A stretch of DNA of 64,000 nt from CAZUTO01 sp964623085 (lineage in GTDB: Bacteria; Pseudomonadota; Gammaproteobacteria; Pseudomonadales; GM7GCV1): contig CAZUTO010000001.1 in NCBI GenBank assembly GCA_964623085.1, positions 62,001 to 126,000 on the forward strand, read 5' to 3'. The number at the start of each line of letters is the position of its first letter. The stretch's first letter is position 1. The notes beneath the pieces are model-generated. The model saw only the letters and a list, made by a program, of their open reading frames with translations. It did not search any database and had not been told where the DNA came from. Shown one piece after another: positions 16,570 through 30,610 of this stretch. The position numbers were made by a program, and so were the translations under genes.

Positions 16570-18156
16570 ATGAACGACTCGACAGCTTCCGATATTCACA
16601 AACACACCGTTCTTATCGTAGATTTCGGATCTCAATATACTCAGCTCATTGCTCGGCGAGTTCGAGAGATTGGGGTTTATTCTGAGATCTACGCATATGA
16701 TTTGTTAGATCAAACCGATCTCAACAACTTTAGTGCTGTGATATTGGCAGGCGGTCCAGAGTCGGCAACCGAGGGAATGGCGTCGCCAAAAGCCGATGAA
16801 GCGCTTTTTCAAATGGGCGTGCCTATCCTTGGTATTTGCTACGGAATGCAGACGATTGCCGAACAAATGGGCGGCAAAGTGGAAGTCTCCAATACCAGTG
16901 AGTTTGGATTCGCGAGAGTGAAGGTTGAAGAACCTTCTCCATTGCTAATCGATTTATCAGACCATGCCGAGGGGGGTAGTCAATACCTCGACGTGTGGAT
17001 GAGCCATGGCGACAAGGTGGTCGAACTTCCAGAAGGATTTCAAATTCTTGCATCGACGCCGTCTTGCCCCATAGCGGGTATGTTTCATGAAGAAAAACGT
17101 ATATACGGCGTGCAGTTTCACCCGGAAGTAACCCACACGGTTCAGGGAGAGCAAATACTCCGCCACTTCGTACTAGATATTTGTGGCTGTGAAGCCAATT
17201 GGACCGCCGAAAATATCGTCGAAGATGCGATCGAAAATATTCGATCCAAAATTGGTAAAAGTAAGGTGTTATTAGGACTAAGTGGTGGCGTTGATTCATC
17301 CGTCACAGCGGCGCTGCTCGAGCGGGCTATTGGTGATCAGCTTGTTTGCGTGTTTGTCGATAATGGCCTGCTGCGCAAATCAGAAGGCGATCAAGTCATG
17401 GAAATGTTTGCAGAGCGACGAGGCCTCAATATTATCCGTGTCGATGCTGAGGCGGAGTTTCTCGGAAAGCTCGCTGGTGTTGAAGATCCTGAGAAAAAAC
17501 GAAAAGCTATCGGCAATACGTTTATTGATGTGTTCGATCGCGAAGCAACAAGACTCAATGATGTTAACTGGCTAGCACAGGGAACCATTTACCCCGATGT
17601 TATCGAATCCGCGGGTGCTAAATCGGGCAAGGCGCATGTCATAAAATCGCACCATAACGTAGGTGGTTTGCCAGATGACATGCGGTTGGAGCTGGTCGAG
17701 CCATTACGCGAACTATTTAAAGATGAAGTACGTAAGATTGGGCTTGAGTTGGGCCTGCCATATGACATGGTATACCGGCACCCATTTCCTGGCCCCGGCC
17801 TCGGTGTGCGCATACTCGGAGAAGTAAAAAAGGAATACGCTGATTTACTTCGAGAAGCAGATGCCATTTTTATCGAAGAGCTTCATGCTGCCGATCTTTA
17901 TCACAAGGTGAGTCAGGCTTTTGCCGTATTTTTGCCGGTAAAGTCTGTGGGTGTTGTTGGCGATGGTCGACGGTATGAATACGTAGTGGCATTGCGTGCA
18001 GTCGAAACGCTAGATTTTATGACGGCGCGTTGGGCACATTTACCCTACGATTTTCTCGAACATGTCTCCGGCCGTATCATCAATGAGATATCCGGGATCT
18101 CTCGGGTTACCTATGATATTTCCAGTAAACCCCCAGCGACGATAGAGTGGGAATGA
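16570..18156 (+). CDS. guaA: GMP synthase (glutamine-hydrolysing)
   Basis: Converts XMP to GMP using glutamine and ATP. 528 residues from the ATG at 16570. The N-terminal class I glutamine amidotransferase domain (about 8-205) shows nucleophile Cys90 in GICYGMQ and His184/Glu186 in QFHPEV. The ATP pyrophosphatase domain begins about 215 with the P-loop SGGVDSS (238-244). The C-terminal dimerisation part ends PPATIEWE, as in the family. The stop overlaps the start of pncC (ATGA), indicating translational coupling. Confidence 0.98.
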   Translation: MNDSTASDIHKHTVLIVDFGSQYTQLIARRVREIGVYSEIYAYDLLDQTDLNNFSAVILAGGPESATEGMASPKADEALFQMGVPILGICYGMQTIAEQMGGKVEVSNTSEFGFARVKVEEPSPLLIDLSDHAEGGSQYLDVWMSHGDKVVELPEGFQILASTPSCPIAGMFHEEKRIYGVQFHPEVTHTVQGEQILRHFVLDICGCEANWTAENIVEDAIENIRSKIGKSKVLLGLSGGVDSSVTAALLERAIGDQLVCVFVDNGLLRKSEGDQVMEMFAERRGLNIIRVDAEAEFLGKLAGVEDPEKKRKAIGNTFIDVFDREATRLNDVNWLAQGTIYPDVIESAGAKSGKAHVIKSHHNVGGLPDDMRLELVEPLRELFKDEVRKIGLELGLPYDMVYRHPFPGPGLGVRILGEVKKEYADLLREADAIFIEELHAADLYHKVSQAFAVFLPVKSVGVVGDGRRYEYVVALRAVETLDFMTARWAHLPYDFLEHVSGRIINEISGISRVTYDISSKPPATIEWE

Positions 18157-18644
18157 TGTCAACAAGCTGGCATTCCATTTTCGTTCTTTCTGAATCTCTT
18201 GGTCAGACTCTCAACAAAAAAAATCTAACTTTAGCTACCGCTGAATCCTGTACCGGCGGTGGAATTGGGTTTGCTATTACCCAAATACCCGGAAGTTCTC
18301 AATGGTACCTAGGCGGTATCAACGCCTACTCGAATACAGTAAAACGGCAGTTGCTTGGTGTGTCTTTAAGTACTATGGAATATCAGGGTGCGGTCAGCCA
18401 AGCCGTTGTTGCTCAAATGGCCTTAGGCGTTAACGAGCGCCTTAGTACGCAGGTTTCGATTGCGACTTCAGGAATTGCTGGCCCGGATGGAGGCTCTGAG
18501 GAGAAACCTGTCGGGACGGTTTGTTTTGGTTGGCAAATATTGGAAGGGAGCCACGCTGAGACCCAAGTGTTTGCCGGTGATAGAGAAGCCGTTCGAATAC
18601 AATCTATAGAATTTTCCTTAAGAAGACTCATTGAGCTGTTGTAA
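18153..18644 (+). CDS. pncC: Nicotinamide-nucleotide amidohydrolase (CinA C-terminal family)
   Basis: Deamidates nicotinamide mononucleotide to nicotinate mononucleotide, recycling pyridine nucleotides released by DNA ligase. 163 residues, a single-domain CinA_C protein. Family motifs are ATAESCTGG (nucleophile Ser) near the N-terminus, [12 protein letters not shown] and [20 protein letters not shown]. The ATG at 18153 overlaps the guaA stop by 4 bases. The next gene is recA, and the cinA-recA pairing is conserved in many bacteria. The recA promoter begins inside the last codons of this gene. Confidence 0.93.
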   Translation: MMSTSWHSIFVLSESLGQTLNKKNLTLATAESCTGGGIGFAITQIPGSSQWYLGGINAYSNTVKRQLLGVSLSTMEYQGAVSQAVVAQMALGVNERLSTQVSIATSGIAGPDGGSEEKPVGTVCFGWQILEGSHAETQVFAGDREAVRIQSIEFSLRRLIELL

Positions 18645-18667
18645 TTCTAAATTAGCTAAAACATAAT
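18639..18667 (+). promoter_or_regulatory. recA promoter
   Basis: TTGTAA (18639-18644), 17-base spacer, CATAAT (18662-18667). The predicted start near 18674 falls inside the LexA box, so the promoter and operator fit each other. The -35 overlaps the pncC stop codon. Confidence 0.7.
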
Positions 18668-18669
18668 AG

Positions 18670-18685
18670 CTGTAAATCTATACAG
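18670..18685 (+). promoter_or_regulatory. LexA (SOS) box of recA
   Basis: CTGT-AAATCTAT-ACAG is an exact match to the gammaproteobacterial LexA consensus CTGT-N8-ACAG with an AT-rich core. It overlaps the predicted transcription start of recA, where bound LexA would block initiation. Confidence 0.88.
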
Positions 18686-18733
18686 TACAGCGAAAGCTAT
18701 CTAATAATTTCGAATATCGGTGGAGAGACGACT

Positions 18734-19795
18734 ATGGACCCCAATAAGCAAAAAGCACTGGACGCAGCATTAGGTCAAATCGAGCGGCAGTTCGGTAAAG
18801 GTACAGTAATGCGTATGGGTGATAGCGAACGCCAAGCTATCCCATCATTTTCTACAGGTTCACTTGGTCTAGATATAGCACTAGGCATAGGTGGATTACC
18901 GCGCGGAAGGATTGTTGAGGTCTATGGTCCAGAAAGCTCAGGTAAAACAACGTTGACGCTTTCGACTATCGCTCAAGCGCAGAAACAAGGTGCTACCTGC
19001 GCGTTTGTCGATGCAGAGCATGCACTCGATCCTATTTACGCGGAAAAGCTGGGCGTCAATATCGATGATCTCATTATTTCTCAGCCGGATACCGGTGAGC
19101 AAGCACTTGAAGTCTGTGACATGTTAGTACGATCTGGCGCGATTGATATGCTGGTTGTTGACTCAGTAGCAGCACTGGTACCAAAAGCTGAAATTGAAGG
19201 CGATATGGGCGATTCTCATATGGGATTGCAGGCTCGCCTTATGTCTCAGGCTTTGCGTAAGCTTACTGGCAGTATTAAGCAGGCTAATTGTCTGTGTGTA
19301 TTTATTAACCAAATTCGAATGAAGATAGGCGTGATGTTTGGTAACCCCGAAACTACAACGGGGGGCAATGCGCTGAAGTTCTATTCGTCTGTTAGATTGG
19401 ATATTCGTCGTATAGGCGCTGTTAAAGACGGCGACGAGATAGTTGGCAATGAGACGCGAGTCAAAGTGGTGAAGAACAAGGTTGCGCCGCCATTCAAGCA
19501 AGTCGAATTTCACATTATGTATGGCACTGGAATAAACCAGCTTGCAGAAATTGTTGATCTTGGCGTGAAATACGGATTTGTTGAAAAATCTGGAGCTTGG
19601 TACGCCTATCAAGGTGAGAAAATCGGGCAAGGTAAAGCGAATGCAGCGCAGTATCTTAGTGAGAACCCAGAGTTGAAAGAGACGATTGAAAAGCAAATCA
19701 AGGACACTGCGATGGGAGTCGAAACCGAGGATAAACAAGATTCGGGAAGCGATGATGTGCCGCTAGCCAATGAGGGTGGGGTAGTAGAGAAATAG
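18734..19795 (+). CDS. recA: Recombinase RecA
   Basis: ATP-dependent strand-exchange protein and co-protease for LexA self-cleavage. 353 residues. Walker A GPESSGKT (65-72), the EHALDP segment, the [18 protein letters not shown] loop L1 region and [28 protein letters not shown] (L2 region) are all intact. The C-terminus is acidic, as usual ([10 protein letters not shown]). A GGAGAG Shine-Dalgarno sequence precedes the ATG. A strong terminator follows and recX is not next door, so recA appears to be monocistronic. Confidence 0.99.
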   Translation: MDPNKQKALDAALGQIERQFGKGTVMRMGDSERQAIPSFSTGSLGLDIALGIGGLPRGRIVEVYGPESSGKTTLTLSTIAQAQKQGATCAFVDAEHALDPIYAEKLGVNIDDLIISQPDTGEQALEVCDMLVRSGAIDMLVVDSVAALVPKAEIEGDMGDSHMGLQARLMSQALRKLTGSIKQANCLCVFINQIRMKIGVMFGNPETTTGGNALKFYSSVRLDIRRIGAVKDGDEIVGNETRVKVVKNKVAPPFKQVEFHIMYGTGINQLAEIVDLGVKYGFVEKSGAWYAYQGEKIGQGKANAAQYLSENPELKETIEKQIKDTAMGVETEDKQDSGSDDVPLANEGGVVEK

Positions 19796-19834
19796 CCGGA
19801 GAGCCATCTATTTTTGCGGAAGCAGCTTAAAAAT

Positions 19835-19869
19835 AAAGGCCACCTAAAACTAGGTGGCCTTTGTTTTTT
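19835..19869 (+). terminator. recA terminator
   Basis: A 12-bp perfect stem, AAAGGCCACCTA (19835-19846) with TAGGTGGCCTTT (19851-19862), a 4-base loop, and a following GTTTTTT tract. The next 170 bases to the purB stop hold no recognisable gene or motif. Confidence 0.9.
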
Positions 19870-20039
19870 GGAAGGCCCGTTTTTTACATCCTATATATGC
19901 TGTTGGTACGTCCTTGTCGGTGCTATCCTTGGCACCTAGTTTTCTCCTGATTGAGCCTTCCATGGCATCAAGCCAGAGGCTATCTTACAAAAACGTAAGT
20001 CTAACTGACACTATCCATAGGGCTAGTCTGACAATGGCG

Positions 20040-22085
<2,046 letters not shown>

Positions 22086-22086
<1 letters not shown>

Positions 22087-23180
22087 TAATAAGTCGCCTC
22101 TATCACGCCGCCCCCAAGACAATACTCGTCGTCATATAGCACGACCGATTGTCCTGGCGTGACCGCGCGCTGCGGGTCTTTGAACTCGACATGCCATTTA
22201 TCGTCTTCAAAAAATACTCGACATGCTTGATCGGCCTGACGATATCTCGTTTTTGCATTGCACTTAAAATCCTTTTGTAAGGGCGCACCATTGATAAAAT
22301 GAACGTCTGACACTGTCAGAGCCTGACTGTATAAATGTGTATTGTTAGCACCTTGATCCACAAGCAGCACATTCTTTTCGACATCTTTTCCAACCACATA
22401 CCATGCGGCTTCCTGACTGCCTTTGATACCACCGATACGGAGCCCCTGACGCTGGCCGAGGGTGTAAAACATCAGACCATCGTGCTTACCGACGACATCA
22501 CCCGTTACCGTCTTGATATCACCCTCTTTGGTGGGGATATAGCTCTCTAAGAAATCCTTAAAACGACGTTCACCAATAAAGCAAATGCCAGTACTGTCCT
22601 TTTTATTATGAGTGATAAAGCCCTTCGCCTTAGCAATAGCTCTTACTTCTTGTTTCTCGAGTTCACCGAGGGGGAAAAGAGTGCGGGAAAAAGCTGCTTC
22701 GTCCACGGCATGTAAGAAATAGCTTTGGTCTTTGCTAGCATCTTTGCCTTTGAGCAGCTTTGTCGTTTCGGTGCCAGCGTCGAGCCGTGCGTAGTGACCC
22801 GTGGCAATGAAGTTACCGCCTAGTAGCTCTGCATATTCTAGAAACACTTTAAATTTGATTTCTCGATTGCACAGGATATCTGGATTGGGCGTGCGATAGG
22901 CGCGGTATTCCGAAAGAAAGTGCTCAAAGACATTATCCCAATAATCACCGGCAAAGTTTGCGATATGTAATTTGATTCCAAGTTTGTCACAGACTTGCTG
23001 CGCATCGCTTAAATCTTGTTTCGCTGTGCAATATTCGGTGCCATCGTCTTCCTCCCAGTTTTTCATAAACAAGCCTTCAACTTTATAGCCTTGTTCTAAT
23101 AGCAACCAAGCCGCGACCGAAGAGTCCACACCGCCGGACATGCCTGCGATCACTTTGTCGTTACTATTCTTTTTGGTCAT
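22086..23180 (-). CDS. mnmA: tRNA-specific 2-thiouridylase MnmA
   Basis: Makes 2-thiouridine at wobble position 34 of tRNA-Lys, -Glu and -Gln, using sulfur passed along the Tus relay. 364 residues. The ATP-PPase loop [13 protein letters not shown] is near the N-terminus. Catalytic cysteines are the one in NPDILCN and the one in [19 protein letters not shown] and SKDQSYFLH are further family blocks, and the C-terminal beta-barrel ends [11 protein letters not shown]. It sits 51 bases after the Nudix gene and overlaps hflD by one base. Confidence 0.97.
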
Positions 23181-23231
23181 ATTCTCTAGGTTATTAATGC
23201 TGGCTGAAGTGCCAATTTAGGCGACTGTATT

Positions 23232-23672
23232 CTATGAGCTTTCCTGAATCATTTCTAAAGGAAATCGCTGACCAGATAGATACCGGTCAACATCCATTTG
23301 AACGAGATGGCTGCGATGGTTTTTTGCGTTGCATACTTCCTCTGGGGTCATCCAAGCGATGCACTCGATATCGGGGTCTAAGTTAGAAGAGGGGGTCTGT
23401 TCAGGGCAATGAGCCAAGAAGCTAATACGGTGATAGGTCACGCCATTTGGAGCCGGATACGCTGACATACCTAGAACCGCTTCCAACTCCACATTGTGAC
23501 CCGTTTCTTCATAGGTTTCACGTAACGCAGCGCCTTTGAATGTCTCACCGGGTTCGATGTGACCGGCGGGCTGATTGATCACGAGTTTGTTGTTCTGATA
23601 CTCCTGCACCATGAGCATTTTTCCATCTCTAATACATGTAGTGGCCACCGTTAGATGGATTTTATCTGGCAT
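23232..23672 (-). CDS. nudJ: Nudix hydrolase, NudJ-like phosphatase
   Basis: Likely hydrolyses nucleoside or HMP (thiamine precursor) pyrophosphates, as E. coli NudJ does. 146 residues from the ATG at 23672, which has GAGG about 9 bases upstream and gives the usual short N-terminus (MPDKIHLTVATTC). The open frame begins 15 codons earlier at an ATG without support. The Nudix box is complete: G-x5-E-x7-RETYEETG, in HIEPGETFKGAALRETYEET. Position next to mnmA is the same as in E. coli, which supports NudJ over other Nudix types. Confidence 0.88.
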   Translation of the reverse strand: MPDKIHLTVATTCIRDGKMLMVQEYQNNKLVINQPAGHIEPGETFKGAALRETYEETGHNVELEAVLGMSAYPAPNGVTYHRISFLAHCPEQTPSSNLDPDIECIAWMTPEEVCNAKNHRSHLVQMDVDRYLSGQRFPLEMIQESS

Positions 23673-23862
23673 TCTTTCATCCTCATCAGTTTGAGTCGCT
23701 TTAGATCGCCCATTCAACTATTTTTGGTCGTTGCTTTCATGTAGAATTTTCGGCGCAAAATCTACTCCTGATTTAAGGGGTATCTAAATCGAGCATTGAA
23801 GCGTTAGCGTTCAGTTTGCATATCAAAACGCTGGTGACAATTTTGGCATTTCTAAGACGTAA

Positions 23863-26112
<2,250 letters not shown>

Positions 26113-26147
26113 GGCTAAATTACAAAGTTACTAGTTCTGCAATAAGG

Positions 26148-26179
26148 AACTCTGCGCTTTGAATGAAAAGCGCAGAGTT
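26148..26179. terminator. Bidirectional hairpin between icd2 and cspD
   Basis: A 13-bp perfect stem, AACTCTGCGCTTT (26148-26160) with AAAGCGCAGAGTT (26167-26179), and a 6-base loop. The T-tracts are short on both strands, but the position between convergent genes fits a terminator. Confidence 0.75.
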
Positions 26180-26197
26180 TATGGACAAAACGATAGG

Positions 26198-26464
26198 CTA
26201 GCCCGTGGCAAGCTTAACCATTGGTTCTTCTAATTGCGTTTCGGTGCTAGTTGCTGCTGCTTCGATAGGCTGAATACTGGCGGCATGGCGCCCTTTGTCA
26301 CCGTCAACTAGCTCATATTGCACTTGTTGACCCGCTTTCAGCGTTTTATACCCTTCCATTTCTATTGCAGAATAGTGCGCAAAAACATCGGATTCAGCGT
26401 CTTCTGGCAGGATGAAGCCAAATCCTTTTGCGTTGTTAAACCATTTTACGATTCCATTTGGCAT
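26198..26464 (-). CDS. cspD: Cold-shock-domain protein, CspD-like
   Basis: A small single-strand nucleic-acid-binding protein; CspD of E. coli inhibits replication in stationary phase. 88 residues from the ATG at 26464, preceded by a run of G (GGGGGGG) as Shine-Dalgarno. The CSD occupies residues 1-66 with RNP1 KGFGFI and RNP2 VFAHYS. A C-terminal extension of about 20 residues (Ala/Thr/Glu-rich) goes beyond a basic Csp, as in CspD. Divergent pairing with clpS-clpA is the conserved context that supports CspD. Confidence 0.88.
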   Translation of the reverse strand: MPNGIVKWFNNAKGFGFILPEDAESDVFAHYSAIEMEGYKTLKAGQQVQYELVDGDKGRHAASIQPIEAAATSTETQLEEPMVKLATG

Positions 26465-26557
26465 GTACAACCCCCCCTTTTCTACATGACTCTATTAGGC
26501 TCTTATTGCCAACTTGTTAGGAAAGCAGTTGGATCCTATTAACTCTTATTAACCGTA

Positions 26558-26587
26558 ATACTAATTGAATAATCATCAAATTAGTAT
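26558..26587. promoter_or_regulatory. 9-bp inverted repeat between cspD and clpS
   Basis: ATACTAATT (26558-26566) and AATTAGTAT (26579-26587) are perfect inverted copies 12 bases apart, in the 251-base divergent gap. It could be an operator serving either gene or a structured cspD leader; no named motif is recognised. Confidence 0.35.
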
Positions 26588-26715
26588 CTTTTATCGTTTC
26601 GTTCGATTTACTGTAACGATCTGAATTCCTGAACAAAAAGTTGCACTCTTTCTCATTTTTAGAATTAAGCATTCGCAACATTATTAAGGTCGGTATGATG
26701 GGTTAGAATGAGATT

Positions 26716-27072
26716 ATGCATTCACCCAAGCTGTCAGAAGACGATCAAGCTAATTCCGATTATGAGAGCAATTCTGTTGTTGAACTCTCAAAGCCCAAGC
26801 TGCGCAGGCCGCAGCAATATAGGGTGCTATTAGTTAATGATGATTACACGCCGATGGAATTTGTGGTCGAAATATTGGAACGATTTTTTTCCAAGAATCG
26901 GACAGAAGCGACGCAAATCATGTTGACGATTCATACCCAAGGGAAGGGAGTCTGTGGTATCTATCCGAGAGATATTGCAGAAACTAAAGCGACGCTCGTT
27001 AACAAGTATTCACGCGAGAATGAGCACCCACTTTTGTGTGAAACGGAACCCTTGGATGAACCGGAAGACTAA
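26716..27072 (+). CDS. clpS: ATP-dependent Clp protease adaptor ClpS
   Basis: N-recognin that binds proteins with N-terminal Leu, Phe, Trp or Tyr and hands them to ClpAP. 118 residues: a flexible acidic N-terminal part (1-35), then the core with the binding-pocket motif [17 protein letters not shown] and the [14 protein letters not shown] block. It sits 33 bases before clpA. Bpt and Aat, which create such N-termini, are encoded 3-4 kb downstream. Confidence 0.97.
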   Translation: MHSPKLSEDDQANSDYESNSVVELSKPKLRRPQQYRVLLVNDDYTPMEFVVEILERFFSKNRTEATQIMLTIHTQGKGVCGIYPRDIAETKATLVNKYSRENEHPLLCETEPLDEPED

Positions 27073-27105
27073 TGTTAGTAAGTACTAAGCGAGAGAGTAA
27101 ATAAG

Positions 27106-29415
27106 ATGCTAAGCCGTGATTTAGAACTTTCGTTGAATATGGCATTTAAAGAAGCCAAAGCGCATAACCATGAGTTTATGACGGTTGAGCATTTACTATT
27201 GGCTTTGTTAGATAACCAATCAGCTGTCGACGTGCTAGCAGCATGCGGCGCAGATCTGTTTGCCCTGAGGGAGCAGTTGGTAACCTACATAGCAGACAGC
27301 ACACCGATATTAGAAAATATCGAAGAAGATCGAGAAGTTCAGCCTACGCTTGGTTTTCAGCGCGTTCTTCAGCGAGCTATTTTCCATGTTCAGTCTTCCG
27401 GAAATCAAGAATGCACCGGCGCTAATGCGTTGGTCGCGATCTTTAGCGAGCAAGAAAGTCAGGCTGTCTATCTGCTCGTGCTGCAAGATATTCAACGTGT
27501 GGATGTCGTCAACTATCTCAGCCACGGTTATACCAAAGATTCAGCGGAAGGCGAGGACCCTGATACCGAATCGGAGCCGCCGGCTTCCCCTAACGTCGGG
27601 GAAGGGGGTGAGGAGAAGGCCAGCAAGCGTCCTTTGGATCTTTATGCCGAGAACTTGAATCAACGGGCAATAGAAGATGGGATTGACCCGCTTGTAGGCC
27701 GTTCAGAAGAAATTGGCCGAATTACGCAAATACTTGCTCGTCGTAGAAAGAATAATCCTCTATTGGTGGGAGAGAGCGGGGTTGGTAAAACAGCTATCGC
27801 CGAAGGTCTGGCGCGAATGATCGTTGAAGAAAAAGTGCCAGATATTTTGCTCGAGAGTACTGTCTATTCGTTGGATTTAGGTGGTTTGTTGGCGGGCACA
27901 AAATATCGGGGAGATTTCGAGAAACGCTTCAAAGGTGTACTGGCGAATCTTACTGAAGAAAAGGACTCTATTCTTTTTATCGACGAAATCCATACCATTA
28001 TTGGCGCTGGTGCTGCGTCTGGTGGAGTGATGGATGCATCTAATTTGCTTAAGCCACTCCTTACAACAGGTAAAATTCGCTTGATTGGTTCGACTACCTA
28101 TCAAGAATATCGTGGTATTTTTGAGAAGGATCGTGCGCTGTCGCGTCGGTTCCAAAAGGTCGATGTGCCGGAACCCAATGTCGATGAAACCTTCCAGATT
28201 CTCAAGGGATTAAAATCGCGTTACGAAGACCATTATGGCTTGCGCTACATGGATAAGGCTTTGCGGTCGGCAGCGGAACTATCGGCTCGACACCTTACAG
28301 ATCGCTTTTTGCCGGATAAGGCCATTGATATTATCGATGAAGCAGGGGCGTACCAGCAGCTACAGCCGAAGAGCAAGAAGAAAAAAAGTATTGGTGTATC
28401 TGATATCGAGTATATCGTTAGTAAGATTGCTCGTATTCCACCGCGTTCTGTATCTAGCTCCGACAAAGAACAACTGCGAGGACTGGAAGAACAACTCAAG
28501 ATGGTGGTTTTCGGTCAGTCTGAAGCCATATCGGCCATTGCCAACGCTATCAAGCTATCTCGAGCTGGTCTAAAAACAGGCGAAAAACCGATAGGCAGCT
28601 TTTTGTTTGCTGGCCCGACAGGTGTAGGTAAGACAGAGGTCTGCCGTCAGTTAGCGTCCTTGCTCGGTATCGAGCTCGTTCGTTTTGATATGTCTGAATA
28701 TATGGAGCGCCATACGGTCTCAAGATTGATTGGTGCGCCTCCGGGTTACGTAGGGTTTGATCAAGGAGGCTTGCTGACTGATGCGGTCACCAAACACCCG
28801 CATTCGGTTGTTTTACTTGATGAAGTCGAAAAGGCTCACCCTGAGGTGTTTAATCTGCTGTTACAGGTAATGGACCACGGTACGTTGACAGATAACAACG
28901 GCCGCAAAGCTGATTTTCGTAACGTCATCCTCGTGATGACGAGTAACGCGGGCGGCCAGTCGTTGAGCCGTTCATCGATGGGCTTTACTAAACAAGATCA
29001 TAGCTCGGACGCGATGGAAATTATCAAAAAATCCTTTAGCCCTGAATTTAGAAATCGGCTGGATGCGATCGTACAATTTAAACCGCTTCAGTTGGATGTT
29101 GTGAAGACCGTCGTTGATAAGTTTCTGGTTGAACTACAGACTCAGATTGATGATAAAGGTGTCACCATTGATGTCACTGAAGAGGCGAGAACTTGGCTCG
29201 CGGAACAAGGTTACGATGAGACGATGGGCGCGAGACCGTTAGCGCGTCTGATCGATGAACTGATCAAGAAACCTCTGGCAGATGAAATCTTATTCGGCGC
29301 GTTAGAACAGGGTGGCACGGTATCCATCGAAATTCGAGATAACGAATTATCATTGGACTTTTCCGAGAAAAAAAGCGAACCGCCAAGTAAAAAGACTGAA
29401 TTGATTTCTCGGTGA
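27106..29415 (+). CDS. clpA: ATP-dependent Clp protease ATPase subunit ClpA
   Basis: AAA+ unfoldase that partners ClpP. 769 residues: N-domain about 1-145, a charged linker rich in Glu/Pro (about 148-175), D1 with Walker A GESGVGKT (near 224) and Walker B ILFIDEIHT, and D2 with GPTGVGKTEVC (near 505) and VVLLDEVEKAHPEV. The GYVGFDQGG pore loop and an IGL-type ClpP-binding region are expected in D2. It ends in a charged tail (EKKSEPPSKK). It converges with infA (36-base gap); no terminator is seen between them. Confidence 0.97.
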   Translation: MLSRDLELSLNMAFKEAKAHNHEFMTVEHLLLALLDNQSAVDVLAACGADLFALREQLVTYIADSTPILENIEEDREVQPTLGFQRVLQRAIFHVQSSGNQECTGANALVAIFSEQESQAVYLLVLQDIQRVDVVNYLSHGYTKDSAEGEDPDTESEPPASPNVGEGGEEKASKRPLDLYAENLNQRAIEDGIDPLVGRSEEIGRITQILARRRKNNPLLVGESGVGKTAIAEGLARMIVEEKVPDILLESTVYSLDLGGLLAGTKYRGDFEKRFKGVLANLTEEKDSILFIDEIHTIIGAGAASGGVMDASNLLKPLLTTGKIRLIGSTTYQEYRGIFEKDRALSRRFQKVDVPEPNVDETFQILKGLKSRYEDHYGLRYMDKALRSAAELSARHLTDRFLPDKAIDIIDEAGAYQQLQPKSKKKKSIGVSDIEYIVSKIARIPPRSVSSSDKEQLRGLEEQLKMVVFGQSEAISAIANAIKLSRAGLKTGEKPIGSFLFAGPTGVGKTEVCRQLASLLGIELVRFDMSEYMERHTVSRLIGAPPGYVGFDQGGLLTDAVTKHPHSVVLLDEVEKAHPEVFNLLLQVMDHGTLTDNNGRKADFRNVILVMTSNAGGQSLSRSSMGFTKQDHSSDAMEIIKKSFSPEFRNRLDAIVQFKPLQLDVVKTVVDKFLVELQTQIDDKGVTIDVTEEARTWLAEQGYDETMGARPLARLIDELIKKPLADEILFGALEQGGTVSIEIRDNELSLDFSEKKSEPPSKKTELISR

Positions 29416-29451
29416 GCTAAAAAGCCCAGTGAACTAAAATAGACGGGTAGG

Positions 29452-29670
29452 TCAGCGAGATCGGAAGGTGATTCTGCCTTTAGTTAGGTCATAGGGAGTC
29501 ATTTCGACTTTGACCTTGTCGCCCGTAAGGATGCGAATGTAGTTCTTACGCATCTTTCCAGAAATATGCGCAATAATAATATGGTCGTTTTCTAAACGAA
29601 CCCGAAAAGTCGTATTTGGAAGGGTGTCTATCACCTCTCCATCAAACTCAATGACGTCATCTTTCGCCAT
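29452..29670 (-). CDS. infA: Translation initiation factor IF-1
   Basis: Binds the A site of the 30S subunit during initiation. 72 residues, the standard length, a single S1-like OB fold ([20 protein letters not shown] start and [24 protein letters not shown]). Strong AGGAG Shine-Dalgarno on the minus strand. It follows bpt by 171 bases on the same strand; that gap holds its leader and probably its own promoter, which I could not place with confidence. Confidence 0.98.
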   Translation of the reverse strand: MAKDDVIEFDGEVIDTLPNTTFRVRLENDHIIIAHISGKMRKNYIRILTGDKVKVEMTPYDLTKGRITFRSR

Positions 29671-29841
29671 TCAGGGATTAACTCCTATGTTTTAAGAGGG
29701 CGGCATTTTGCCCGAATTCTATGACCGACGCAAAGAGACTGGTGTAAAAGGTACAAAAACTAGGTTTAGGTACCGTTGATAGTATTGCTATTGATCCCGC
29801 ACAATACCAACAATCACCTGGCTATTAGCAACAGGACGTGA

Positions 29842-30549
29842 TCAGTCATATCTATACCAAGCCCCATCTTCAAACACGTGATAGGGTTTGAAATTGGATT
29901 TGTAGTTCATTTTGTTGCAGTTCTGAACCCAAAAACCGAGGTATAGATAGGGAATTTTTCTGCTTTGAGCATACTTCAATTGCCAAAGGATGGCGTAGGT
30001 TCCCAAACTTCGATGTTCAAGGTTCGGATCATAGAATGTATAGATGGCGGATAAAACATCCGTTAACTCATCCATGACACTGACCATCACTAGCTGTTCT
30101 CCTTCAAAAAACTCGACGTAGCGAACAAAGGCAGAAGCGCTGCCCAAAAAACTCTCGTATTGGTCTGGAATAGGGGGATACATATCGCCGTCACGATGTC
30201 TCGCGGCGATGTACTCTGAATAAAGTTCATAATAAGAGCTGATGTCTGCTTCTGGATTGATTCGTGCTCTCAGCGTCTTATTTTTGGATAAGCAGCGCTT
30301 TTGAGATCGACTTGGCTTGAATTCGTTTGCACAAATGCGCAGAGATTTGCAGCCTTTGCAGCTACTGCATTGTGGCCGATAGTAGTAGTCGCCGCTGCGA
30401 CGGAAGCCTTGTTGGTTAAGAGAAGAATAGATGGGCTCAGATACCGCAATCTTGGGATCGACAAAAGCAGTTTGGGCAATTTTATCCGGAAGGTAGCTGC
30501 ACTGGTGCTCTTCTGTCAGATAAAGTGAAATACGTTCTGGCTGGCTCAT
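29842..30549 (-). CDS. bpt: Aspartate/glutamate leucyltransferase Bpt
   Basis: Transfers Leu from Leu-tRNA to proteins with N-terminal Asp or Glu, creating ClpS-recognised N-degrons. 235 residues. The N-terminal ATE domain has the Cys cluster QCSSCKGCKSLR, and the C-terminal part has HRDGDMYPP, the YTFYDPNLEHRSLGTYAILW block and YLGFWVQNCNKMNYKSNFKP. It was long annotated as arginyltransferase in proteobacteria. It follows aat by 61 bases in the same direction. Confidence 0.94.
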   Translation of the reverse strand: MSQPERISLYLTEEHQCSYLPDKIAQTAFVDPKIAVSEPIYSSLNQQGFRRSGDYYYRPQCSSCKGCKSLRICANEFKPSRSQKRCLSKNKTLRARINPEADISSYYELYSEYIAARHRDGDMYPPIPDQYESFLGSASAFVRYVEFFEGEQLVMVSVMDELTDVLSAIYTFYDPNLEHRSLGTYAILWQLKYAQSRKIPYLYLGFWVQNCNKMNYKSNFKPYHVFEDGAWYRYD

Positions 30550-30610
30550 TGTCTCTATATCGGCCTAGTTAAATCATCACTTGTCGGTTTTTAAGGTACC
30601 CGTTTCAGGC

